A stretch of 6,536 nucleotides of DNA from Candidatus Cloacimonadota bacterium (GTDB lineage Bacteria; Cloacimonadota; Cloacimonadia; Cloacimonadales; Cloacimonadaceae), in contig JAGOGT010000068.1 in NCBI GenBank assembly GCA_017996595.1, forward strand, positions 1-6,536, read 5' to 3'. Shown here one piece after another: positions 1-5,934 of this stretch. A program made the position numbers and the translations under genes. The notes beneath the pieces are model-generated. The model was given only the letters and a program-made list of their open reading frames with translations, did no database searches and was not told where the DNA came from. The stretch's first letter is position 1. Each line of letters begins with the position of its first letter.

Positions 1-54
1 GACATGAACACAAAGAACCCCCACATTCATACTCATTGCCCAGGCTATCACCAT

Positions 55-95
55 GCGACCACCATGCACTTGCCTGGGGATCGCATGGTGGTCGC
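55..95. repeat. Inverted repeat with 13-bp perfect arms
   Basis: GCGACCACCATGC (55-67) is exactly reverse-complementary to GCATGGTGGTCGC (83-95), with a 15-nt loop. The loop contains GCCTGGG (72-78), complementary to CCCAGGC at 39-45, so an alternative or pseudoknotted pairing is possible. No T-run follows on either side, so this is not a standard intrinsic terminator. A dispersed palindromic repeat or a mobile-element end are the likeliest readings, but one copy in one window cannot decide this. Confidence 0.55.
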
Positions 96-155
96 TTGTG
101 AATGCAGAATGCAAGCTGCGCTATATGGTATCAATAGGGGGATTTATGTTTTCCA

Positions 156-405
156 CAGAGCAAGAGTCATTACACCTTCCCCTTAACACTGCTTTTACCC
201 CTCGTTAGATAGACGTAAAGGACTAATGTGTAGAAAAACCCAATTGAGGCATTGGAGTTCAAACCGCCTAAACTAAATATATCTTATTAAATATCTTATG
301 GGCGGTTTGGACTTCAAGCCGTGCATAAATTCTGCATGAATCCTTCAGCCCTTATAACTTTTAGTAAAATCATTGCTCTGAGTGGGCTGAATTACTCCTG
401 CCCTG
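156..405. repeat. Degenerate large inverted repeat, possibly a MITE-like element
   Basis: Positions 156-176 and the reverse complement of 385-405 agree at 15 of 21 positions, sharing the pattern CAGRGCARGAGTMATT at the outer tips. The centre is the much better matched hairpin at 248-320. Between tip and core the arms show shorter matches in the same order: a TTTTAC run followed by GTTA, then AAGGA..ATG. Arm lengths (115 and 107 nt) and midpoints (280.5 and 284.5) agree roughly. This suggests one old, eroded inverted-repeat unit of about 250 bp without coding capacity. I aligned it by eye, and AT-rich DNA can give chance matches. I identified no target-site duplication. Confidence 0.35.
248..320. 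repeat. Strong hairpin, 22 pairs around an AT-rich loop
   Basis: Positions 252-270 pair with 299-317 over 19 consecutive positions if three G-U pairs are allowed in the plus-strand transcript (269/300, 259/310, 255/314). After a bulged A at 251, 248-250 pairs with 318-320. The 28-nt loop is almost entirely A and T. No T-tract follows on the plus side. On the minus side a run of five T lies about 8 nt past the stem, too far for a classic intrinsic terminator. It could be the core of the larger inverted repeat, a structured transcript, or a weak bidirectional transcription stop between rex and whatever lies upstream. Confidence 0.5.
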
Positions 406-440
406 TAGCGCAGAAAAAATATCACTTCGTAACTAACTAT

Positions 441-470
441 ATGACAATACACAACAGATATATCGATAAT
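441..470 (+). promoter_or_regulatory. Candidate distal promoter for rex
   Basis: ATGACA (441-446, five of six to the sigma-70 -35 consensus) and GATAAT (465-470, five of six to the -10 consensus) are separated by 18 bp. The -10 overlaps the first TATCGATA palindrome (461-468). The assignment rests on consensus resemblance in AT-rich DNA only. Confidence 0.3.
458..468. promoter_or_regulatory. First copy of palindromic repeat, candidate operator
   Basis: ATATATCGATA contains the perfect 8-bp palindrome TATCGATA (461-468). The same 11 bases recur at 510-520, 52 bp downstream, close to five helical turns, so both sites face the same side of DNA. The copy overlaps the candidate distal -10. It does not resemble the well-known Rex operator (TTGTGAA or TTGTTAA half-sites), so the protein that binds it, if any, is open. 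Confidence 0.35.
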
Positions 471-487
471 TATAGAGTAGATTTCTC

Positions 488-516
488 TTGACAAGAAAAG
501 CCGATATAAATATATC
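488..516 (+). promoter_or_regulatory. Candidate proximal promoter for rex
   Basis: A perfect TTGACA (488-493) is followed after 17 bp by TATATC (511-516), a four-of-six -10 match. Transcription would start near 523, leaving a leader of about 35 nt that contains the rex ribosome binding site. The -10 lies inside the second palindromic repeat, so a bound repressor would block the promoter. Confidence 0.45.
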
Positions 517-521
517 GATAT
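502..521. promoter_or_regulatory. Second palindromic repeat, candidate operator over the -10
   Basis: CGATATA (502-508) and TATATCG (511-517) are inverted arms with a 2-bp centre, and ATATCGATAT (512-521) is a second, overlapping 10-bp perfect palindrome. The region includes the 11-base sequence shared with 458-468. Its position over the candidate -10 element and about 40 bp before the rex start fits autoregulation, but the binding protein is inferred only. Confidence 0.4.
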
Positions 522-557
522 CAGAAGAATGATTAAGCCCATGAGCAAGGAGTAACA

Positions 558-1193
558 ATGGACGCTATCCCGATTTTGACCCTGAAACGACTGCCCAGAT
601 ATCTGGAACTACTTTATAAGTATCAGAAGGAAGGCACCACTTCCATCTCGGCCACCAAGATTGCCGATGCCACGCAGGTGCACATGACGCAGGTTCGCAA
701 AGATCTGGCCTATACCGGAGCGGTTGGCGTTCCCAAAATTGGCCACCAGGTGGATAAGCTGATTCTGGCGATCCAGGCCTGTCTGAACTGGAACGATGCC
801 AGCTCTTGCTTTTTGGTGGGAGTGGGCAATCTGGGAAAAGCCCTGATGGGGTATCAGGAACTGAGCCTGAAGGGCATCAAGATCATCGCCGCTTTCGATA
901 ACGACCCTTTGTTGGCAGATACTGAGCTGCATGGCATCAGAATTATCCCTTTGAACAAATTTGAGAATCTGCTCTCCCGCATGCATGTGCATATTGGAAT
1001 TCTCACCGTCCCCTCCGAATCCGCGCAGGAAATAGCGGATATGATGGTAGCCGGGGGAATTATCGCCATCTGGAATTTCACGCCTATCAAGCTGAAAGTC
1101 CCCAAGGAAATAATCGTGGAAAACGTGGATATGAGTTCCTCGCTGGCAGTTTTATCAAGGCGCGTGGCAGAACGCCTGCACGTTCCCGCCTGA
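558..1193 (+). CDS. rex: Redox-sensing transcriptional repressor Rex
   Basis: Rex repressors bind DNA when NADH is low and release it as the NADH/NAD+ ratio rises, controlling fermentation and hydrogenase genes. The 211-residue length is normal. Residues 1-75 form the winged-helix domain with the family motif QVRKDL (45-50). The Rossmann domain follows, with the dinucleotide loop GVGNLG (88-93), FDNDP (113-117, with an acidic residue expected near the ribose), and the family segments WNFTP (172-176) and VDMS near residue 190. The wing is unusual: where well-studied Rex proteins read SYFG..G..G.GY, this one has AYTGAVGVPKIGH (51-63). AAGGAG (547-552) five bases before the ATG supports the start. 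The gene leads the hydrogenase cluster in the same direction, and its own promoter zone carries the paired palindromes. The family call is secure. Control of the downstream hydrogenase is inferred from context. Confidence 0.95.
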   Translation: MDAIPILTLKRLPRYLELLYKYQKEGTTSISATKIADATQVHMTQVRKDLAYTGAVGVPKIGHQVDKLILAIQACLNWNDASSCFLVGVGNLGKALMGYQELSLKGIKIIAAFDNDPLLADTELHGIRIIPLNKFENLLSRMHVHIGILTVPSESAQEIADMMVAGGIIAIWNFTPIKLKVPKEIIVENVDMSSSLAVLSRRVAERLHVPA

Positions 1194-1292
1194 CGGATAA
1201 AGCGTATAGCATAACAGCCCCAAAAAAACAGAAAATATGCCTGATTCCATAACTACGCCTATAAAAAACAAAAGAAATAAACAGGAGCAACC

Positions 1293-1793
1293 ATGAGTAA
1301 CGAATACTCAGCCGCACACAGTTTCAACAAGGTGATCGAGATATTGGACCGCTACGAACGCAGCGAAGCCAGGATCATCCCCATTCTACAGGCAGTTCAG
1401 GAAGAATATCGCTATCTGCCGCAAGAAGTAATGACCTTCATCGCCACCTCGCTGGGAGTTTCCCCGGCCAGGCTATTTGGGGTGGCCACTTTCTACAGCC
1501 ACTTTTCACTTGAGCCCAAGGGCAAGCATATCATCAAGATGTGTGATGGCACCGCCTGCCACGTGCGCGGTTCCAAAGCCGTTATCGACGCTATTCGCGA
1601 ACGTTTGGGGCTAAGCGCCAAAAAGATTACCACCGACGATATGATGTTTACCTTTGAAACCGTATCCTGCCTTGGGGCTTGTGGACTGGCACCGGTTCTG
1701 GTGGTGGATGACCAGGTTCATGGGCAGATCAAAGTGGAAGAAGCAATAAAGTTGATAGACGGCATCATTGCCGGGGAGAAGGAAAATGCTTAA
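1293..1793 (+). CDS. hydC: NuoE/HydC-like [2Fe-2S] subunit of NAD(P)-linked [FeFe] hydrogenase
   Basis: This small electron-transfer subunit resembles complex I NuoE (24 kDa) and HydC/HndA of bifurcating hydrogenases. The 166 residues match the family. An N-terminal helical region (about 1-75, with the typical GVSPARLFGVATFYSHF stretch near 55-71) precedes a thioredoxin-like fold. Its [2Fe-2S] ligands are C84 and C89 (C-x4-C) and C126 and C130 (C-x3-C). AGGAG (1283-1287) sits five bases before the ATG. The 99-bp gap after rex shows no good promoter (a TATAAA at 1260-1265 lacks a convincing -35) and no clear terminator, so read-through from rex is possible. The stop overlaps the next start by 8 bp, implying coupled translation and a fixed ratio with the NuoF-like partner. 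Assignment to the hydrogenase rather than to complex I follows from the adjacent hydA and the absence of other nuo genes. Confidence 0.93.
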   Translation: MSNEYSAAHSFNKVIEILDRYERSEARIIPILQAVQEEYRYLPQEVMTFIATSLGVSPARLFGVATFYSHFSLEPKGKHIIKMCDGTACHVRGSKAVIDAIRERLGLSAKKITTDDMMFTFETVSCLGACGLAPVLVVDDQVHGQIKVEEAIKLIDGIIAGEKENA

Positions 1794-3678
1794 TCTGGAA
1801 CAAATAAAAGAATCCTATAACAAGGCCAGAAGCCTTTGCAATAAAAGGATTATCGTCTGCGCGGGAACCGGCTGCATCGCCAATGGTTCGATGAAAGTTT
1901 TTGAGGCGTTAAAGAATGCCATCGCGCTGGGTGGCCTGGAAGTAACGGTATCGCTAAAATCAGATGATCACGCCGAGCACAAACATCATGATGTGTATAT
2001 GATCGGCAGCGGCTGTCAGGGTTTTTGCCAGGTAGGGCCGCTGGTTACCATCGAACCCGCGGGGATTCTGTATGGACACGTGAAGCCCGAAGATGCCCAG
2101 GAAATAGTGGATAGAAGCATCAAAAAGAACGAAGTGATCGAAAGGCTGCTCTATCATGATCCCGCTACCGGAGCAGGTTACAAGGGTCCCGCGGAGATAC
2201 CTTTTTATACAAAACAGCTTCGCACTGGCCTGAAAGACTGCGGAAGAATAGACCCCGATAACATCAGCGAATACATCGCCCACGGGGGCTATTTCTCTGC
2301 CCGAGAAGCCTACACCAAGTACAGCGCGGAAGAACTATGCAAGCTATATCAGGATAGCGGCTTACGCGGACGTGGCGGCGGCGGATTTTCAACCGGGCTG
2401 AAATGGAACTTTGCCCGCAAAGAGACTTCAGATAAGAAATATGTGGTGTGCAATGGTGACGAGGGTGATCCCGGAGCCTTTATGGACCGCAGCATTCTCG
2501 AAGGTAATCCTCACAGTGTGATAGAGGGGATGATGATCGCAGCCCGGGCCATAGGTGCGGACGAAGGCTATGTGTATGTAAGAATGGAATATCCTCTGGC
2601 TTGCAGCCGCATCCGCAAAGCAATAGGGGTGGCAGAAGCTTATGGCATCCTGGGCGATGATATCTTTGGCACGGGCAAGAGCTTCAGAATAAACGTGATG
2701 GAAGGAGCCGGAGCCTTTGTATGCGGAGAAGAAACTGCACTGCTCTCATCCATCGAAGGCAAGCGCGGCATGCCCAATCCCAAGCCGCCGTTCCCTGCTC
2801 AGAAAGGGCTTTTTGGCAAGCCTACAGTGATTAATAACGTGGAAACTCTGGCCCTGGTGCCCGTGGTTATGCAACAGGGAATCGATACTTTCCGCAAGGT
2901 TGGCACCGCCAAATCCCCGGGTACCAAGACCTTTGCCTTAACCGGTCACGTAGCCAATACCGGGCTTATCGAAGTTCCCTTTGGCACCACCATTCGCCAG
3001 ATCGTTTTTGAGATTGGCGGCGGCGTGCTGGATAAGGATGGCAAGATCAATAATAATGCCTTCAAAGCTGTGCAGATCGGAGGTCCAAGCGGGGGCTGTC
3101 TCACCAAAGAGCATCTGGATCTGCCCCTCGATTTTGATTCCCTGGGTGGAATCGGAGCCATGGTGGGTAGCGGCGGTATGGTAGTGATGAATGATAGCAC
3201 CTGCATGGTGGAAACGGCACGCTATTTTATGACCTTCACCCAGCATGAATCATGCGGCAAGTGCGTTCCCTGCCGTGAGGGTACTCGCCAAATGCTGGAA
3301 ATGCTGGAAGACATCACGCATGGCGAAGGCACCATGGAAACGCTGGAACTGCTGAAAGAAGCGGGAGAAGCGGTGAAGATTACTTCGCTTTGCGGTTTGG
3401 GAAAAAGTGCTCCCAATCCGGTGCTTTCCACGCTGCGCTATTTCCGCGACGAATACGAAGCGCATGTAAAAGCAAAGTATTGTCCCACCGGTCAATGCAA
3501 GGCTTTAACTCCGATTCGCATCGATCCCGCCATCTGCCGTGGCTGTACCCTGTGCAAAAGAGTATGCCCGGTAGGTGCCATCAGCGGCGAAGTGAAACAA
3601 GCGCACAAGATTGATCCGCTCATCTGTATCAAATGCAGAGCCTGTGTAAACACCTGCAAATTCAAAGCCATCAGCTAA
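1786..3678 (+). CDS. hydB: NuoF/HydB-like FMN- and NAD(P)H-binding subunit of [FeFe] hydrogenase
   Basis: This is the flavin subunit through which the hydrogenase exchanges electrons with NAD(P)H. I place the start at ATG 1786, giving 630 residues. It is preceded by GGGGAG (1773-1778) and overlaps the previous stop. A TTG at 1768 would add only six residues. Domains in order: a thioredoxin-like [2Fe-2S] domain (C25, C30, C77, C81); the NuoF core with GLRGRGGGGFSTGLKW (192-207), NGDEGDPGAF (223-232) and GAGAFVCGEETAL (307-319) for FMN and nucleotide; an SLBB region; an N3-type [4Fe-4S] site (C490, C493, C496, C536); and a C-terminal two-[4Fe-4S] ferredoxin domain (C584, C587, C590, C594; C614, C617, C620, C624). 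H560, C566 and C571, just before the ferredoxin domain, resemble the zinc-binding hinge described for HydB-type subunits. Both terminal additions separate it from plain complex I NuoF. Whether NADH or NADPH is preferred cannot be read here. Confidence 0.95.
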   Translation: MLNLEQIKESYNKARSLCNKRIIVCAGTGCIANGSMKVFEALKNAIALGGLEVTVSLKSDDHAEHKHHDVYMIGSGCQGFCQVGPLVTIEPAGILYGHVKPEDAQEIVDRSIKKNEVIERLLYHDPATGAGYKGPAEIPFYTKQLRTGLKDCGRIDPDNISEYIAHGGYFSAREAYTKYSAEELCKLYQDSGLRGRGGGGFSTGLKWNFARKETSDKKYVVCNGDEGDPGAFMDRSILEGNPHSVIEGMMIAARAIGADEGYVYVRMEYPLACSRIRKAIGVAEAYGILGDDIFGTGKSFRINVMEGAGAFVCGEETALLSSIEGKRGMPNPKPPFPAQKGLFGKPTVINNVETLALVPVVMQQGIDTFRKVGTAKSPGTKTFALTGHVANTGLIEVPFGTTIRQIVFEIGGGVLDKDGKINNNAFKAVQIGGPSGGCLTKEHLDLPLDFDSLGGIGAMVGSGGMVVMNDSTCMVETARYFMTFTQHESCGKCVPCREGTRQMLEMLEDITHGEGTMETLELLKEAGEAVKITSLCGLGKSAPNPVLSTLRYFRDEYEAHVKAKYCPTGQCKALTPIRIDPAICRGCTLCKRVCPVGAISGEVKQAHKIDPLICIKCRACVNTCKFKAIS

Positions 3679-3694
3679 TAAAGGGAGAAGAAAA

Positions 3695-5695
3695 ATGGAA
3701 AGATACGTATATATAAATGACCGTCCGGTGCTTTGGGAAGATGAAACCAACATCCTTTCCCTGACCCGCAAAGCGCATATCGATATCCCCACCTTCTGCT
3801 ATCACAGCGATCTTAGCATCTATGGCGCTTGCCGGCTGTGCATGGTGGAAGTGGAGGGAAGAGGCTTGGTAACATCATGCTCCACAGAACCTTTCGAAGG
3901 AATGAAGATAAAAACCCACACCGAGCAGATTCTAAAGCTGCGCAAAACCATCGTGGAAATGCTGCTGGCCAATCATGATCAGGAATGCCCCAAATGCAGC
4001 CGTGCCGCCGATTGCAAGCTGCGAGACCTGTCCAATCGGCTTAGTATCGACAAGGTACGCTTTCGCAGAACTAGAGAAATGAAGCCTAAAGATCTGGGCA
4101 GCGAATGCCTGGTGCGCGACCCCAATAAATGCGTGCTCTGCGGTGATTGCGTGCGCTTTTGCAGTGAGATTCAGGGTATTGGCGCTATTGATATGATTAA
4201 TCGCGGTCAGGGCGTGGCTGTTTCCCCGGCCTATGGCAAAAGCCTGGCGCAGGTGGATTGTGTGAATTGCGGCCAATGCGCAGCGGTTTGCCCCACCGGA
4301 GCCATCGTAGTGAAAAGCCACATCCCCCAAGTTTGGGATGCCATTCATGATCCCCAAAAAGCGGTTGTAGCTCAGATTGCTCCCGCAGTACGCGTAGCTT
4401 TGGGCGAGATGTTCAATCTCCCAGCCGGCGAGATCAGCACCGGGAAAATGATTGCCGCCATGCGTATTATCGGCTTTGACAAGGTGTTTGACACTGCTTT
4501 CTCCGCAGATCTTACCGTAGTAGAGGAAGCCAATGAATTCATCAGCCGCAAGCAGAAAGGCGAAAAGCTGCCAATATTCACTTCATGCTGCCCGGCCTGG
4601 GTGAAATATGCGGAGCAATCTTATCCGCAGCTGCTAAATAATCTTTCCAGCTGCCGTTCGCCCCAGCAGATGTTTGGCTCCATTGCCAAAGAAGCCTTGC
4701 CCGAGCAGTTGGGTGTTGCCAAAAAAGACCTGGTGGTGGTATCGGTGATGCCCTGCACAGCCAAGAAATATGAATGCAAACGTCCAGAATTTACTCATGA
4801 CGGCATTGCCGATGTGGACGTAGTGATTACCACCCAGGAGCTGGGACGCATGATTCGCGAAGCAGGGATAGACTTCAGCAATTTGGAGCCCGAATCGATG
4901 GATCTGCCGATGGGTTTTGCCACCGGAGCTGGAGTTATCTTTGGCAATAGCGGTGGAGTAAGCGAAGCGGTATTGCGCTATGCAGCCGATAAATTCAATA
5001 TCCCCGTGCCGGAAAACATCGTGCTGCAAGAAGTGCGCGGAAGCTCAGGGCTTCGCGAAGCCGAGCTTGCCGATGGTAACCTGAAGATGGCCGTGGTGCA
5101 TGGACTGAAGAATGCTCAGGAGCTATGCGACAAAATCCTAGCGGGAGAAGCGCATTATGACATCGTGGAAGTGATGGCCTGCCCGGGTGGATGCACTGGT
5201 GGAGCGGGACAACCCATCGTGACCAATCCTATGCAACGCAAGCAGCGTACTACGTCCCTGTATCATGCGGACAAGATCATGCCCTTGCACCGTGCCCAGG
5301 ACAATCCCTTTATCAATGAGCTATATGATACTCTGCTGGAAAAACCCAACAGCCATGTGGCTCACGAATTGCTTCATACTGCCTACAAGCATCGCAAGCG
5401 CATCGATGATGACGAATTGTCCTTCTCTGGTGCCGGTTCTGAAGATCGCTGCAAGATTCGCGTATGCGTGGGAACCTCGTGCTATCTGCGGGGATCACAG
5501 GATATTTTGGCAAAGACCCTGCAAATGGTGGAAGAAAATGCCTGGGGAAAGTACTTTGACATTGCCGCTACCTTCTGCAGCGAAAAGTGCGACAAAGGCC
5601 CAAGTGTTATATTTGGGGATAAGGTAATCCATCACGCAGAGCTAAGCCAGGTGAAAGATCTGCTGCGTTCGGAAGCAAAGAGAAGAGAAGCATGA
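3695..5695 (+). CDS. hydA: Catalytic [FeFe] hydrogenase subunit HydA, group A with C-terminal [2Fe-2S] domain
   Basis: HydA catalyses reversible H2 formation at the H-cluster. The 666 residues contain an N-terminal [2Fe-2S] domain (C35, C46, C49, C62), a His-Cys [4Fe-4S] site (H94, C98, C101, C107), two [4Fe-4S] ferredoxin sites (C146, C149, C152, C156; C189, C192, C195, C199), the H-cluster domain, and a thioredoxin-like [2Fe-2S] domain (C591, C596, C628, C632) as in Thermotoga-type HydA. H-cluster motifs are complete: TSCCPAW (296-302), MPCTAKK (352-358) and ACPGGC (495-500), so the cluster ligands are C299, C354, C496 and C500. By alignment with Clostridium pasteurianus CpI, the proton-relay residues C298, E278, S318, E281 and R285 are all kept, so it should be active. 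There is no Tat signal, so a cytoplasmic location is expected. GGGAG (3683-3687) precedes the ATG after a 16-bp gap. The C-B-A order suggests a bifurcating trimer, though bifurcation itself cannot be seen in sequence. Confidence 0.96.
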   Translation: MERYVYINDRPVLWEDETNILSLTRKAHIDIPTFCYHSDLSIYGACRLCMVEVEGRGLVTSCSTEPFEGMKIKTHTEQILKLRKTIVEMLLANHDQECPKCSRAADCKLRDLSNRLSIDKVRFRRTREMKPKDLGSECLVRDPNKCVLCGDCVRFCSEIQGIGAIDMINRGQGVAVSPAYGKSLAQVDCVNCGQCAAVCPTGAIVVKSHIPQVWDAIHDPQKAVVAQIAPAVRVALGEMFNLPAGEISTGKMIAAMRIIGFDKVFDTAFSADLTVVEEANEFISRKQKGEKLPIFTSCCPAWVKYAEQSYPQLLNNLSSCRSPQQMFGSIAKEALPEQLGVAKKDLVVVSVMPCTAKKYECKRPEFTHDGIADVDVVITTQELGRMIREAGIDFSNLEPESMDLPMGFATGAGVIFGNSGGVSEAVLRYAADKFNIPVPENIVLQEVRGSSGLREAELADGNLKMAVVHGLKNAQELCDKILAGEAHYDIVEVMACPGGCTGGAGQPIVTNPMQRKQRTTSLYHADKIMPLHRAQDNPFINELYDTLLEKPNSHVAHELLHTAYKHRKRIDDDELSFSGAGSEDRCKIRVCVGTSCYLRGSQDILAKTLQMVEENAWGKYFDIAATFCSEKCDKGPSVIFGDKVIHHAELSQVKDLLRSEAKRREA

Positions 5696-5934
5696 AACGC
5701 ATCCTCATTTGCATGGGCAGTTCGTGCTTTGCCCGTGAAAACAGAGAAAACCTGAAAGTGATAGAAGAATACTTGCGCAATAAAGGCCTTACAGATAGTG
5801 TGCACATCGAAGGCTCCTTGTGCCTGGGTGAATGCTCACAAGGGCCTAATCTGGTGATAAATGACCATCACTACCACGAAGTGCATAGTGACCATCTGCC
5901 AGAAATATTGGATAAAGAGTTAATGGAAATATGA
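5692..5934 (+). CDS. Small thioredoxin-like [2Fe-2S] ferredoxin
   Basis: The 80-residue protein is a free-standing thioredoxin-like [2Fe-2S] domain. C7 and C12 (C-x4-C) and C44 and C48 (C-x3-C, followed by QGPNLVIN) reproduce the ligand pattern of the NuoE, HydB N-terminal and HydA C-terminal domains in this window. It looks closest to the HydA C-terminus, which has CVGTSC and CSEKC at equivalent places. Its ATG overlaps the hydA stop (ATGA, 5692-5695) and its stop overlaps the next start, so all three should be translated together. A similar small ferredoxin lies in the Thermotoga hydrogenase operon. It probably carries electrons between the hydrogenase, or the sensory protein that follows, and another partner. 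That role is inferred, and it could equally be an assembly or docking subunit. Confidence 0.85.
   Translation: MKRILICMGSSCFARENRENLKVIEEYLRNKGLTDSVHIEGSLCLGECSQGPNLVINDHHYHEVHSDHLPEILDKELMEI

Larger units (their letters stand above)
1..557. other. Upstream non-coding region with no supported gene
   Basis: I find no convincing protein gene here. The plus frame from position 1 to the stop at 184-186 is open (61 codons), but the product is rich in His, Cys and Met, resembles no family I know, and part of it is the translation of the 55-95 hairpin. I see no clear ribosome binding site before the ATG at 4. It could be the tail of a gene starting outside the window. A minus-strand frame at 345-548 covers the candidate rex promoters and one inverted-repeat arm, so it is more likely chance. 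The stretch falls into three parts: a GC-richer hairpin zone (about 35-100), a degenerate inverted-repeat region (156-405), and an AT-rich promoter zone leading into rex (about 440-557). No tRNA or rRNA was recognised, and I did not recognise any known riboswitch. Confidence 0.6.

Noticed and set aside
96..102. TTGTGAA, a half-site like the canonical Rex operator
   Set aside because: No matching TTCACAA half follows at operator spacing, and the site is about 460 bp from rex.
4..186. Short plus-strand open frame of 60 codons, rich in His, Cys and Met
   Set aside because: No ribosome binding site, no recognisable family, and it overlaps the 55-95 inverted repeat. It could be the tail of an upstream gene, but the window cannot show this.
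345..548. Minus-strand open frame with hydrophobic N-terminus
   Set aside because: It runs through the candidate rex promoters and an inverted-repeat arm. The hydrophobic residues follow from AT-rich codons, and I see no convincing start signal.
1169..1184. Small inverted repeat GAACG/CGTTC at the end of rex, considered as a terminator
   Set aside because: Only 5 bp, inside the coding region, and not followed by a T-run.
1194..1292. Separate promoter or operator for hydC
   Set aside because: TATAAA at 1260-1265 has no credible -35 at normal spacing, and neither the TATCGATA palindrome nor a canonical Rex site is present.
1768..1785. TTG at 1768 as the hydB start
   Set aside because: ATG at 1786 has a better placed Shine-Dalgarno sequence (1773-1778) and gives the usual stop-start overlap. 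The extra six residues show no family match.
3932..4357. Long minus-strand open frame inside hydA (141 codons)
   Set aside because: It is a shadow of the hydA coding strand, with an His/Ala-rich composition and no domain.
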